NCBI RefSeq assembly: GCF_000151315.2 | Contig: NW_011887306.1 | Location: 65,357 to 129,356, forward strand | DNA length: 64,000 bases | Source of the DNA: Capsaspora owczarzaki ATCC 30864 | Taxonomy: Eukaryota > Opisthokonta > Filasterea | Direction: 5' to 3' | Part shown: one piece after another, positions 9,741 through 23,011 of the stretch | Layout of the letters: the number at the start of each line of letters is the position of its first letter | Position numbering within the stretch: position 1 is the first letter of the stretch | Notes under the pieces: generated by a model | Told to the model about the DNA's origin: nothing | What the model saw: only the letters and a program-made list of their open reading frames with translations | Database searches by the model: none | Made by a program: the position numbers and the translations under genes

Positions 9741-10668
9741 TGGCAAAAAAGATGAGATGAAAAGAAGGAGGACTGGAAAAAAACGAAAGGGGGAAAAAAT
9801 GATAAAAGATACTGTAAACCGAGCGATAGTGGAAACAAGCAGATCAGAAGATGAGCAGGAAGGGGGGAAGGCTGATGGATACATGGCGAGGGTAGACAGT
9901 GGAAGGTAGCTCAAGCGGGATGAGCAGGAGGCAAAATCGACCTAAAGCCGTGGAGAAACATCTGAGAATTGTCCCATTCGTTCGCGCTGGTTTTTTGTTT
10001 GTTTCGGAAATGGTTCAACCGAGGAGACTTTGAGAGAGAGAGAGAGAGCGCGCGCGAGAGAGAGAGCTCGATTGTGGCAGAGTGGGGCTTGGGGTTTGAA
10101 GTTTGAGAGTCGTGGAAGCTGGCAGTTTAGCTGCTTCTACGAGGAAAGGACGCGTTGAAAGCGGGAGGGGGAGGAAATGGGTTAGCCGGAATCATGCGGT
10201 GCTGCATGTTCCTCTCGATTCGTGTGATCAAGGATGGACACCACTCATGAACGACAGCGTGATCAACACTTGTCCGCTCCAATTGTTGGCGCGCGGAATC
10301 AACGTTAGTTTCGATCGGTTGGTCGCGCAAGTTCGAGACAAAGACAAAACGGACTTCGTTTCGACCGATTCGTCAAATCACCGCAAAACAGAGGTTGCCA
10401 AAACTTTTCTCAAACAACGAAACAGTACATCTCTGAGCAAGCAATGGTAGTCATCGACATCATGGTTTGATCCTGAGCAACATGACACGAAACAGCTCTT
10501 TCTTTTTTTTCTTCTTTTTTTTTTTGGACAAGACAACGCCGAACAACATCTCATTCATTCAGCATACTCTCTCAGCACACACGTCCATCTTGTTCACTCG
10601 GATTGCATGCTCCAGTCATCGACAGCTACTCAATGCTGCGGGGAGTAATCCCGTCGATGATACGCCTT
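9741..10668. other. Intergenic region between STEAP start and ETFRF1 end
   Basis: It contains the upstream region of the STEAP gene, a (GA)n/(CG) simple repeat near 10034-10066 and a T-rich stretch near 10500-10525. No conserved protein is visible on either strand. Confidence 0.45.
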
Positions 10669-11546
10669 TCAAGGTCGAAACGCTTGGCTCGAATGCATGA
10701 ATCGCAGCGAGTTTGCCGGCAACCGCAATGCCGGTCGAGCTGACGACGACAGCAATGACGATGATGCTACTGCTATTGACGATGATCCCGGCACTGCTTG
10801 TGCGATGATCTGCACTGATGACCGAGGATTGATTTTGGATGTGAATCCTGATTGGGCGGACTGGGCGAGCGTTGAGAAGGCCCTCACGCCACTGCCCGCC
10901 ACACCAGCAGCACCAGCAGCACCAGCACTAGTAGTAGAAGTAGAAGTAGACTGCGTCTGGGCCTGGGACTGCGACGGCGACTGGAACTGGGGGAATCCCG
11001 CCAGCCCAGCGCTGCCATTCTCCACGGCAGTCGCCAGCGCGCGCATCACCTCGACCGAGTACGGGTCAGTGTCTGCGTCCGTGTAGGTGCGTTTCAGGAA
11101 GCGGTACTTGCGCAACTTGTACATTGCCTCGAGCTCGCGGATGACAAACCGTGCGCGCTCGTGCAGCTCGGCAATCTTGCCCGGATCCGTCTCTGAGCGG
11201 TTCTTGGCGAAGGCGCGGTGCAGCCGCTCTCGAAAGTACGCAAACCCGAGCGGATAGTCGCGTCCCATGAACAGCAGCTGTTTCGTTATTGATCATTGTG
11301 ATTGTGTTTTCCATCGTCGAGGTTTTTCCATCAACAAGTGCGAATGTGAGTGCGAAAAACACCAACGCTAAGGAAAAATCTCTTAATCTTGATCTGCATT
11401 CAAAATCTCTTAATCTTGATCTGATCTTCATTCAGTCTCACTCCAATTCTTCGAGTCAGGAAGTGGAGCTCAAGTGCATGTGGCACTGAAGTCAGAATGC
11501 TCACCTCTTTGTACAATCGCCGGGAAGTCGAATTCATCGATTGCAT
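10669..11546 (-). CDS. ETFRF1: LYR-motif protein, ETFRF1/LYRM5-like
   Basis: ETFRF1 is a small mitochondrial LYR protein that binds electron transfer flavoprotein and regulates its FAD load. Two exons: 11546-11505 encodes MQSMNSTSRRLYKE, and 11277-10669 continues LLFMGRDYPLGFAYF. The joined LYKELLFMGRDYP closely follows human LYRM5 (LYKNLLYLGRDYP), and FVIRELEAMYKLRKYRFLK matches its last helix. The animal protein ends about 20 residues later. Here some 130 more residues follow: a Ser/Gln/Thr/Ala-rich linker and then Arg/Ser/Ala-rich segments (RAFSTLAQ, RFMHSSQAFRP) that look like mitochondrial presequences at the wrong end. The tail may instead come from an unseen splice. The core assignment is strong. 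Confidence 0.85.
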
Positions 11547-11737
11547 GGTTTTGTTGGTTTGAGTGAAACGAAAGAAGACTGAACAAAGCACACAATCACA
11601 AAAAGGGAACGACGGATACATATGGAGCAGAGTGGAACGTTGTTGACTGGCGCATGGTGGATTTAGAAACATGTTTTCTAGAATTTCGAACAAACAAAAA
11701 AACAAAACAGCAATTTTCACCAATCCCGAAAACCCGT

Positions 11738-14700
11738 TCATCGGAAGAACTTCTTGCTCTTGAATGTGGAAACCTTGTCTGCCTTCTTGAGCACGTTCGA
11801 TTCATCGTCATCAAACACAATACGGCTGCACAGGCCAAAAACAAAAAAAAACAAATCAAGCCAAACAAAACAACGGTCAGCTTTGTTTCCGAGTCTCAAA
11901 ATTCCCTCCAATTCCCCCCCCCCACCTCCTCCTGTCTTCTGCACTTTTCATCCAACACTCACCTGGCTCCAGAGGCAAGCTTTTGCTCTTGTGGTGGCTG
12001 GCTCTTGGCCTTGCCGTTGGCAGCTGCGCCAGACTTCTTGGCCTTGGGGGCGTCGGTGATGTCCATATCGTCGTCGTCGCTGGCATCCATGTCATCGTTG
12101 TCATCATCCTCGTCCATGGCATCATCGTCGTCGTCGTCGTCTTGGTCGTCATCATCATCCTCACGAGCGCGGCGCTTGTCACGCTTGCGCAAGACAACGT
12201 CGTCGTCCTCCTCGTCGTCATCCTCGCCATCATCGGACGAGTCATCATCATCGTCCTCATCATCTTCATCGTCGTCGTCGTCCTGGTCGTCGTCGGATGT
12301 CTGGGCTGCGTTCTTACGCTGGAGCTTGAGAGCCTCGGCAATCTGTTGCTCGCGAAGCTTGGCCTTGCGCAATTCTTCGGTCGCCTTGAGTGCCACAAAG
12401 TACTTGCGAACGGGTGCCTGGTTGCGGGCAGTTTCCGTCGCCTCCCATTGGCGCTGTATGAAGATAAAACAATAGGACAGGCACAACAGAAAAGTGAGCA
12501 TTTTTCATCAGTGTTTCAGGCTCTTTGAACCCCAACGCTCTCCCTTCCAACAGCCTTACCACTTGAGCAATGTCCTTGGGCGAAAAGCTGACAGTCGCAC
12601 GGCGGGACGAGATGAAACGAGCATTGTCCTCAATCTTATCCAAAACCTGCTTCACCTGCTTGCGCACGGCGGGCATTTGGGTGCGCTTGAGCACACGCTT
12701 GAGCTGAATCAGTGCGGGCAACGCCAGCTCAGGGAAGCCAATCGCAAATGCGTGGATGCTAACGTGCTCCAGCAGTAAGAAGAGCGTGCTTTCCATGACC
12801 GTGTCCTACCGGCAAACAAAATGAACAACAACAAATCAGTGCAAAAATCAACCAGAAGGACCTTTTTAAAAACAAAAACACACAAACGTCCCTTCAACAC
12901 TCACCTGGAACACCTTGGAGCGCGTAAAAGTCTTGGCCACCTTGACGAGAAGGCCAAAATCAACGGGCTTGGTGGTGGATGCGACAAAGCGCTTCTTCAT
13001 GTCGCTCGACTCGAAGACTTCCACAATGTAGGGAAGAACCGGAATAAAGGTGCCCGTGGCCGCGGACAGTGCATTCATGTTGCCAATGCAGTGGAAACGG
13101 AGAGGGAAGTAGCGCGCCGTTGGGATGAGGCGGATTGTGCCGCCAAGAATCTGGGCAAGGGGATAGACGAGAGGAGCAAGCACGCTCTCTGCGCCACCGC
13201 TCTGGGCGCGGCGCTCGGTGCTGGCGTACGCGGAAAGAACGCGTGTCCAGGCGGTCAAGCAGTGCAGGAATTGCCAGTTGTACACGTTTCGGTAGGCCTC
13301 CTTCTTTTTCAACGTGAGCGCCGAACGGAGGTGGATGGCAAGTTGGCGAATGTACACGAATGCATGTTGGTAGGTCGACCACATGTCAATGCCATACAGC
13401 TCGACAACGCAGTTCAGCATAAACTGAATCAGGGGCATAGATTGGGCATTAGTGAACCTGCTGTTGCGGACGAAGGTCAGATAGATGGACTGTCGGGAAC
13501 GGGACGAACGAACAAAAAAAAAAAACGGGAACGAAGGAAGGCGAAAAGTGAGTCACTGGCAAATCGAATCATCAAAGTGCGACAAACAACCGCCCCAAAC
13601 AAACACTCCCGAGCCTACCTTCAGGCACAAATCCAAGAACGGGTAAGGGCAAATCAGAGCCATGCGGCGAATGCCAAGGAAGGCCATGACACGAACTTGC
13701 TCGTGTGCGTGCGACCAGAGGTCGAGCAACGTCTTGAGCAAGGCTCGGGAAATCTTGGGGAAGGGGGCAAACAGAGCGGTCGCGCGCTCGAGGTTTTGCA
13801 AGACGAACGACGTCAGGTTGTCGTCTGTCAGCTGGCGCAGCAGATGCAGCGCGTTCGAAGTGAAGGACTTGACAAGAACACGCATCTTGCCCCAGTTCTT
13901 GTGTTGCGAGAGAAGCTTGGGCTTGGGTGCGCTGGCCTCCTCGCCGGCAGCGGCCGTGTCCATTGCGGCGGTGGAGGCACCGCCCAGCAGGTGCATAAAC
14001 GTGGCAACACCCTGCTTAAGGGCCACGGCGATGGCGGCGTTGTACACGGCGGGTGAATCAATGCGGTACATGGCAAATTCGCGGGCGGGATTCTTGGCAC
14101 GCTTCTCGGACTCGGGGGTGGCGTCGTTGACACCGTCGTTCATGTGACATGCGATGCGGAACGACACGACAACGTGGCGGAGAGCCTTGAGGGAGTGTTT
14201 CTAGTGTTTCGGAACAGGCCCCAGTGCAAAGTCAAAGTCAGACAAAATTTCCACAACGCGAAAAACAAATCAAAACAACCAAAAAATCAAAACAACCAAA
14301 ACCAGCATCGTCGTACCTGCGCCAATACTTGTGCCCAGCCGTTGATGCGATCAATGGTGAGCTTTTGTGCTTCCTTGCGAGCCTTAAACGACTTGGCGGT
14401 GGCATTGTCCATGTCACTTCCATCCTCGTCGTCGTCGTCGTGATCCGCAATCAGGTCAGCGTCGCCCATGTCGTCCTCGTCGAGCTCTTCGTCGTCGTCG
14501 CCGAGATCAGCTGCCAAATCTTCGTCAGTTTCGCCGAATGCGAGCAGCTTCTTGTCGTTGTTGCGGAGGAACTCGTAAAACTCGGGGTCCTTCTTCTTGA
14601 GGCGCTCAAGCTGGCTGCGGTGGGCGTCCACTTCGGATTCGAGCATGGCGGTCTGCTTCTTGGAGGCTGCGACGGCAGGGTGCGTTCCTATTGGGGCAAG

Positions 14701-15828
14701 AACGAAGCGGGCAATCGGTCAGGACCACGGCAAATCAGCAATAACAGTGAAAAGAGCGGAATCAAAGCATACCCTTCTTGGAGACGGGAGCATCGTCGTC
14801 CTCGTCAGCCTCGTCATCGTCCTCTTCATCATCAAAGTCCTCCTCGTCTTCGTCTTCGTCTTCTTCCGCTTCTTCGTCATCATCGAGCTCGACGTTTTCG
14901 TCGTCGGAATCCTCCATCATGGCGGCGGCAAGATCGTCGTCGTCCTCGTCGTCATCCTCGTCGTCCTCGCCGTCGTCGGACAGATCTTGCATGGCGTTCA
15001 TGAACTCGTCGACGTTAAGCGACTCGAGCTTTCTGCCAATTGTAATGTTCCGTCTCAATGAGCGTTGCACACCAAACGATGAAACCCTGAGCTGACGCGC
15101 AAAAACTTACGGGCTTTGAGCGCTTTGCTCTTGTCTGTCTGCTCTTCCTCGTCGTCTTCGTCGTCATTCGCTTCTTGATCTACAAAAGCAGTCGACACAC
15201 GTTGCATTGAGTACAAAGTGCGCCAAGTCAATGCTTCAATGCTTCACTGCTTCAGTACGACTCTTTCTTCCTCAACCGCAATCCCCCTCGTTTAGACACC
15301 CCCCCCCGCTTCTCGCTTCAACACATTCGAATCTCGCTCATATGAACGACACGCAAACCGAGTTCGTCCGACAAACACCGACTCCACAAATGCGAATCGC
15401 AATGCAAGTCCACTTCTCCACGTGGAATAACCCGACGTCCCAAATCGTCGTCGCTCAGCCAGCTGAACAACCCCGCTTCGGATGCGTCACTCCTGAGCAA
15501 CAGAGTACTCGGTGTCATCGATGACAATGCGCCACAAGGTGGGACTGGCTGAGGACTGGCTGGTGGACTCGAGACGCCAAAGCGATGCGGGAGGGCGAGC
15601 GCCATGAGGTCTCTCGCTCTGCCACTCACTCTGCTTCTTGACGGGCTGCTGCTTGCGCGACTTGCGCTTGCCGCTGCCAGAGCTGCTGCCACCGCCGATG
15701 CTGGCGATCGCGGCCTTGAGCGAGGCGGACGTCGGGGTGGCGCTGCGCTTGCCCGCGCGCTGCTTCTCGGCAGTCTGCGCCTTCTTTGTCTTGAGGAAGG
15801 TTTTGGTCCGCTTTGAGATTTTGCCCAT
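11738..15828 (-). CDS. NOC2: Nucleolar complex protein 2 (NOC2), ribosome biogenesis
   Basis: NOC2 works with NOC1 and NOC3 in maturation and export of pre-60S particles. Exons by splice signals: 15828-15630, 15179-15111, 15032-14773, 14687-14317, 14200-13619, 13489-12905, 12805-12560, 12453-11963 and 11826-11738. Family landmarks are DPEFYEFLRNNDKKLL, a RxLIPTARYFPLR region, YQHAFVYIRQLAIHLR, YNWQFLHCL, FIPVLPYIVEVF and GFPELALPAL. The N-terminus is basic (MGKISKRTKTFLK). Exons 2-4 and 8 encode very acidic Asp/Glu runs, as in yeast and human NOC2. The product is about 950 residues. All junctions from exon 3 onward keep frame; my exon 1-2-3 joins are off by one base, so that end is provisional and a further short exon may exist at 15180-15629. 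Confidence 0.9.
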
Positions 15829-15975
15829 TTTGCAGTGGTAGCACAAAAACTGAAAGGGGGGAGTGGGGGGATTGAATTTGGCAAAATGGAAAAACTCTGA
15901 GAAAACACAGTGGGTTTTTTTTTTGTGTTTGAATTTGAAAGCTCCCTTTTTTTTTTCTTTCGTTCATCCTTCGCC
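15829..15975. promoter_or_regulatory. Shared head-to-head promoter of NOC2 and an unknown gene
   Basis: Only 147 bp separate the two divergent start codons. The interval has two T-runs and no clear TATA box. Two genes reading outward from so short a space imply a bidirectional promoter, which is an inference from layout. Confidence 0.5.
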
Positions 15976-16811
15976 ATGTCGCAATTGCACAGTGTTGTGA
16001 CACAGACAACCAAACTGACTCTTCCGGCACGTGTATCACTCGCGCGTCGCTTGCTCGAACAATCGACCGCGATCTATCTGCCTCGGCTCTGCCTGGAGTT
16101 CTTGTGGTCGGTGCTGGTCGATATCGAAGTGCCAGCGAGGAAGCGTCAGACTGCAGCGTCCATCATGCAACCCAGTGAATCCACGGAATCCAGCGATTCG
16201 CTTGGCTCGTTGACAAACAAGCTGAAGCTTTTTGTCGACAATACTGTGGCGATGGACGGTAAGGAACGAGCAAGCACGGGTGCTGCAAACAAAAGGTCGC
16301 TCACTTTTTCTTTTCTTCTTTCTTTTGCCCAGCGATTCGTGACGCTCTGCTGGCGCTCAAGACACCGTCGTCACCCAGCTCTCCCAAGAGACCACAGCGC
16401 AATATTCTTGTTTTGGCATTGTCTACTTGGGAAAAATGGCACGAAGACGTTGTCTCAACCGTCGCAGCGAGTTCTGCGCGCGACCTGGTTATCGAGCAAA
16501 TGACATCACTCAACGACCCCATTGACGAAGACGCCAGACCCACTGACGCCGCGTTCAAAAATGCCTACACGCTTCTCCAAAAGCTCGACGACCGCCACTT
16601 TCCCCACATGCCAATGATTGAATCGAACGGACAGCGCGGTGTGATGCTCGTCTGGGAAACGATTTCTGCCACCATTACATTCGTTGATCAAGGAGAAGTC
16701 GTTGTGTCGATGCTCCGGAAGCCAAAACCGTGGCTCGCAGCCATGAATTCAACACCCGAAGTGTTCGGCAAGCTGGTTCGTGAGCTATTCGAGCAAACAA
16801 CATGTGATTGA
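15976..16811 (+). CDS. Hypothetical protein, two exons
   Basis: I do not recognise this 253-residue protein. Exons 15976-16258 and 16333-16811 join in frame across a 74-bp intron (GTAAGG...TTTTGCCCAG). The N-terminal third is helical (LPARVSLARRLLEQS, LCLEFLWSVLV), the middle is Ser-rich, and the C-terminal half has alternating hydrophobic stretches (GVMLVWETISATITFVDQGE) typical of beta strands. No signal peptide or membrane span is visible. It shares a short intergenic space with NOC2 and ends 147 bp before the convergent Munc13-like gene. Coding status is supported by the exact frame-keeping splice; function is open. Confidence 0.7.
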
Positions 16812-16958
16812 ATTGTACAGGAATAGAATTGCCTAATCTGCATTTGCGCGCAGGCTGGTTGCAACATTGCGAGAGTGGGCGAGCGCGACTTGTTTTTGAA
16901 TGGCTGTCATGCGAGAAGCAGCTATGCCCTCATAAACACGGGCACCAAACAAACCGCC

Positions 16959-19900
16959 TCAAAGCGCTGGCGGAGGGTCGACGCGCTCGGAGGCAAGCGC
17001 ATCGGGGTGAGGCGCGCTCGCCATCTCGCGTCGTTTCTTGAGGAACTGGCTGGCCACCTTGTCATGCAATGAACGTTGCTGCAGGACGTGGAACATGACA
17101 AAGGCTTGCTGCGAGAGCGTCAGAAGGTCCTCGCGAATGGTAGAAACGTCAGCACCAGCGTGCACGGCAACGTCGAGCAACGACAAGAACAAGGCCTCCT
17201 GGTCATCGCCGAGTGGCAAGCGTGTGAATGAAACGTCCAAGCGTTTTGATCCTTTGCTGGCCAGATCGGCAGGCAGAAGAAGAAGCGCCTCGCCAATCGC
17301 ATCGTCGGCTGACAACAGGTCATAGTCCATCGCTTGGATGTACAGCACGGTGGAACCAAGATCAAAGTCGCTGGCAGCGCTGGTCAATGGGCTGGTAGAG
17401 GAAACAGAATGTCAGAGAGAGAAGCGAGAAGCGAGAAGTGAACGACACAGTCACAACAACAGCGACAGATTTCAGCCTTTTACAATGACAGCTTGGTGTT
17501 AAAGTGAGGGTTGAGCGTCGTCTTTTGGACGGGCGTTTTCTGAACAGCGGGAGACTTGGTGTCACCGACCCGCGACAGCGTCAGGATGAGGTATGGGTCA
17601 GCTTTGCCTGTGACAGTTGAGCGAAGGGCAAATGAGAATGCAAAAACAAATAGGAACAGGGCAAGGAATGTTCCTAACATGACTTACCATCGGGATCCAT
17701 CGGCGGGAACGCAAATCCGTCGAGAACTACAGGAAACGCGAAATTTCAACACAATGAGAAACAACGAAACACACACAACGAACAACAATCATTTCAATGG
17801 TTACCATGAACAAGAAGTTTGGCGGGCGTCGATGCGTTATCGAGCGTCAGCTCCAGCTGCACTCGACCCAGGCCTTGAGGGGTCTGGATAAAGCAGCCAC
17901 GCAGCAAACGATCAATGAGAACAAGAGAGACACACAAAACAAAAAAAAAAACTCGAGCATCCGCTTACCAGGGTTTGCCAATGGGCGAGCAGCAGCTGGA
18001 ATTGAACCACGACATCCTCGGTCTTGGCGACGTACCAGTGCATGATGTGCTTCAGATGTTGGTATGAGCTGCCACCGAGCTCGTCCTGACAGAGACCATC
18101 GCCTTCGGCGTGGAAGAAACCTTGCAAAACCTCGAGAGACTTTTCAAGCACACGGCATTGATGCTCCGACAAGGGCGCTTGCATCTCGTCGGTCGTCGTC
18201 TGCGTCGCCGTCGGATGGTGGCTGCTGTCGCGCCGGAGCGCCGTTTGGGTGGCCGTTTCAGTGGCGTCCGCCGTTGTGGAGCGCTGCATTGCTTGCGGGA
18301 TCAGCAAGTGACAGACGTTGCCCACGACGCGGTTCCACAAATGACGCAGAATGCCTTGGAAGACCACAAAGAACAGGCGGTCGGAGGTTGTTTCGAGGTT
18401 GCTGTTCAAGTAGTCCAGAAGAGGCTGCAGAGCGTTTCGAACCTCATTGTCTGTTACATTGACCACCTTGGTCGGAACGACCTGCGACAGCTTGACGTCG
18501 CCCGTTGCCTCGCTCTTCGACGAGGAGAAGAAGCTTGAGAACGAGAAAGCCGAGGGCTTGGAGACACAGGCTGTGACGCGCAAGTAGTTGTTGATATCCG
18601 GTGACATCTATTGATCAAAGGTGGGGCGAACCAAAAAAAATCAGGATGAGCAAAGAATGGAGCTCGCACTCAAAGATTGCTCCATGCTTGAATGCTTACC
18701 CGATCGGCGACCATGCTCGTTAAACGGGTGAGCACAATCTGAAGATACTCGTTCGTATCGTCCAGCAACATCCGGATGGGAGAGGTGTTGGACGACGCCT
18801 TTCCGTCGGCTCGCAGTTGAGCTACCAGTGCATCCACTTCCATGCTCTGGTACATGTCATTCAGAAGCTGGGTCGCTTGCTCGATATTATTCAGCGTGCA
18901 GCACAGCTGCAGATCCATTCGAAAGCGAAAAGAAGCATTTGCGTCAGCAACCAGCTGCGAGAGTAACAACTCACTCGCAAAACGAAAGCACTCACCTCGG
19001 GCGTGACATCAAATTGACCATCCAAATCGTAAAATCCCTTTCGAATAACATCATCACTGAGCTCATCCGCGTACAAGCGAACGCCTTCCGAAATTGTCTG
19101 GTTGAAAAATGAGAGATGCAAGAGTGAAAATCACAGTCACCAACCACCCTTTTCGCCATCTCCAACAGCTCACTCACTTTGGTGAGTGTGATCAAAAGCG
19201 AGTAGCGGAATTCTGGATCAGGCCAGCCCAGATCATTCAAGAAGGCAAGAATCGACGAGAAAATGTTAAAGACATCGACGACCGAGGAAGAGTAAAGCGC
19301 CTTCTCCACTTTCACAAACTAACAACACAAACGTCCAGTCAATCGAAACGTGAGTTTCAAAGAACCACGCACAGACACAACAAAAACATGTCAGCAACCA
19401 CATTCCCTCTGACCTGATCGTGCTGAACCGAACTGGAAATCCAGGCATTCATCCGTGTCTGGGTAATTTCAATCCAAGTGGTCACGGCAGCAGCAAACCA
19501 TTCGTGGAAGGAGGCAAAGCCGGTTTCCTGTTGCTGCTCGGGCGTCAGCAACTTGAGCGGCCCGTCCAGTAAGCGCTTGATCGCAAAGTACAGTTGAAAC
19601 ACGGCCGTGATGTGCTCGGCGTCATGGATCACGACGGACTGCACGAATTTACTGTGGCGCGAGGCGTACTCGAGGACCATGAGGGACGTAGCATTCGGCA
19701 CCGTGCTGTTGAACAAGCAACAAGATTGTCAGCAAAAAAAAAATTGGCCAACCCATTTCCAACAAGGACAAGGTGGCAATCAAAGCACAAACCTCTGCAG
19801 CGCGCGCCCGTAAATGCTCATGACGTGCTTGAGCTCGCCTTCAATTGCGAGGGTAATGTTGATACCCGCCTGTAGTTTGGATTCTTTAGATTCATGAATG

Positions 19901-22358
19901 GACTCATTCAAGGCCTCAATTCTGTTGTAGATGCGATCCACACCACACTACCCAATTGATCGAAGGTTAGACAAGCGGCAGAGAACAAGTCAAACAACAA
20001 ACAACAGGGGAGCAGAACTTGCCTTGAGATGCTCGGTTAAATCTGCCATGAGACTGCGCCCTGGGAAGGTCCTCTGGAAGATGTCAAGCCCATAGATTGT
20101 GTTGACGAGGGTGAGAGCAGCGCTCAAATCGTACGACACGGTGATCGAGTCTGGTGAAAAGTAGTCGCGATGCTTGTTGAATGCAGTCATCAAGGCGTCT
20201 TGAGCAGTCATGATGGCGCGAATCAAGAGTTGCTCCTACATCAAAAACGCAAAAGAGAGTCAGTTTGTCAAGTCTCGGAGCAGCAGCAAGTGAACAAAAT
20301 TGAGCTTGATAGAGATGCCGTACATCGCCAATGTTGAGATCTTTCAGCTCGTCCTTCTTGGCATTGATTGTCAAAAGCAGCTCATTCAACGGTTTGTACA
20401 CTGCTTGTTGGTCTGCGAGCAATGTTGCCAGAGTTCCGGCGCGACTGTTTTCGAACCAACCAAACCAGCAAAAAACCAAACAAACAAAAAGCACAAGATT
20501 GAGCGCTCGACTTGATTCCCATATCACTGCTACGAGTTTTGGGCGACCACTCACATGATATTCTGATGTAGCAAGGTCAGGCCGTGAGTCAGCGAGAAAA
20601 GACGCAGCACGTTTTCGGCATGGTCGGAAAACACGCCTTTCGAGATGATCGACCCCGACGTGCTTGGAGCCGCTGCGAACAAGTGTTCAACGTTGCGCAG
20701 CACACTAATCCAGTCCATGGAAGTGTCTGCATCGGTCTACCGGACAGCGGAAATGCGCATTAGATGAGAATCGTTTTGGCCAGCTGGTATCCAAGTCAAA
20801 GACAGCTCTTACATCCAAAAAGTCAAACCAGACTTTCAGCCCAACTTCGCCCGAGATGCTGGAAATGACGGAGCGCTTGGTCAGCGTAAGCCATCCTTCG
20901 TAACCACTCAGGTTGACGGAAGAGAGCGGGAGCACAATCTGGCCCATAAAGTCGTTGCCGTCGTCGCTGCGCCGCAGGACTTTGGCAAATACGTTTGCCC
21001 TGGAAAGGATGGTCTTTTCATCCCAATCCCTGCGGATGTTGCAAAGAAGCAAGTGAGAGAACGTGGAAAAGCGATAACAACATCGAGCAACGTTGTCCAC
21101 AACCAACCTACCACATTTTGACAACGAGGTTGCACTTTGATAAATCCGGGACAACACTAGACACGAGTGAATGGGCGAGAGAGAACAGGATGAGGAGAAC
21201 AACAACAACAAAAAAAAACTCGGCCCAAAAAAAAAACGCGCAACTCATACAAGTGAAACGTTTCATCCCACTGCGGATTGAGAGACTGCTTGACAACTTT
21301 GGTTTTGAATGACTTCTTTTCATTCAAGTCGGAGCTGTCGCCGGTAGTCAGGCCCACCAAACAGAACGGGTCGGAGCTGCCTACACTCGTGCAACAAGTT
21401 AAAAAGTGAGGAGACAACGCGCGAAACACCAAAAACCACCATCAATAATGTCGATTGCTGCAACAAACCAGATAGATCTTTGGCCGCGAGATGGCGACCG
21501 CCAATCACTGCGCGGCACAACAAAACAAAGCCAAAAGCAAGAAAAAAAAGTTAGTCAGCGCACCAACTCGTGGATTCAACAGCGAGCAAGCATCGAGGAT
21601 TGTCTTACCGTGAACATGCACGTGCGCCTGCTTGAAAGTTTTCTGTCATTTCGCAAGTGACAAACCACAGCCAGCAACAAGTGAGATTCGTAAAAAATTC
21701 CACAAGCAAGACACGAAGGGGAAAAAACACCCAAAGTCATTCCCATACCGATCCAGACTGGAGTGCGCGCTTGGTGGCATCTGCGACTGCAGCTTGATGA
21801 GCAGTCTCAGTCATGTCGAACGCCTTGCGAATGGTGTCGAGCAGCAACGGCTGCGGGATTTCAGTGCGAGCACCGAGACTGCTGACGACCGCATTGATCA
21901 TCTCCCGATACAGCACGGACGGCTGAAAGTGAGGTCGTTCGTTCAACGCAATATTCCCACAAGGTTTGATGCGGTGTGATACGTTAGCATCAATGTCATG
22001 CAGAATGATTCAATTCCCAAACAATCTGTGGGGCAAAATTTCAGAATTTCAGCCAAGCCTCACCTCAATGCCAATCGACTCGGTTGATCCGAACGGCGAG
22101 AGCGTGAGTGGCGTTGTGCCTGTCTTGGGCGATGCTCCTGCAATGGGACTGCGACTTCCAGTTGTGAATGCGCGCGCACGGGTTGGCACTGCAAGTGGGC
22201 TACTCGAAGCACCAGCACCAGCACCAGCAGCACCAGCAGCAGCACTGGGATCGGATGACGTCGGGACGGCCAAACTGCCCTTGCGCAGCGCTGCAGCGGT
22301 CGCATCACCTGAGGCACCAACGGCACCAGCAGTACCAGCGTCCGCACCGCCGTCTGAA

Positions 22359-22398
<40 letters not shown>

Positions 22399-22700
22399 GA
22401 GTGTCGGTGTCGGTGTCGGGAGCAGCGATGACCGATGGCACTGCTGGCGACGCAGTTTTGACTTTCACCTTTGTCTCTGAATTGCTGCGTTTGGAGCGCG
22501 TAAAGTGCGGCAGTCCGAACGAGGACGAGTGATGATGCTGATGCTGATGAGGATGATGACCGCCACTAGCACCAGCACCAGAGTCAGAAGCAGCAGCAGC
22601 AGCAGCAGCAGCATTGTTGCTGGACTTGAACGAGGCGACTGCGGCAGAACGCAACGCATTCGGAGTGAACTGCATCAGGAACGGGATGGCCGAGGACGCT

Positions 22701-22731
<31 letters not shown>

Positions 22732-23011
22732 ACACCGACGCCAATGAGGATGCCTTGTTGGCGTGGGTTGTGGTGGTTGAGGTGGTCGAGGCTGAGGCTG
22801 AGGTGGACAGCGGCAAGTCCGACTCCGAGTCGCTCTGGCTCAGCGTGCTGCTGCCACTGCGCTCGCGTCCGTCTTCCTCTCCATGGCGATTGTGATGCTG
22901 CTGGTGGTGGTGATCGCTGCTCGTTCCATTGTTGGTGCGGTGCGATGAGGACGATTTCGAGTGGAGGGTCGAATGCACTTGGTGCTTGATGACTTTGAGC
23001 ACATTCGACAT
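16959..23011 (-). CDS. Munc13-4/BAIAP3-like protein (C2 - MUN - C2), many exons
   Basis: Munc13-4 and BAIAP3 tether and prime vesicles for SNARE-driven exocytosis. The first exon (23011-22064) encodes a 316-residue Ser/Ala/His-rich low-complexity region. Short exons then give an N-terminal C2 domain (DPFCLVGLTTGDSSDLNEKK, KQSLNPQWDETFHLYE, KMWDWDEKTI and GQIVLPLSSV). The MHD1 region follows (FHEWFAAAVTTWIEITQTRM near 19450-19520), then MHD2 (NALQPLLDYLNSNLETTSDR and VLQGFFHAEGDGL near 18120-18450). A second C2 domain (KADPYLILTLSRVG, KTTLNPHFNTKLS, IQAMDYDLL) ends at 16959. No DAG-binding C1 domain is seen, which favours the Munc13-4/BAIAP3 branch over Munc13-1. The last intron removes 17392-17488 or so. 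Exon borders in the middle are approximate. Confidence 0.85.

Noticed and set aside
12000-12300. GTC/CAT-rich stretch as a trinucleotide repeat element
   Set aside because: It encodes the acidic Asp/Glu tail of NOC2 on the minus strand in frame with flanking conserved sequence.
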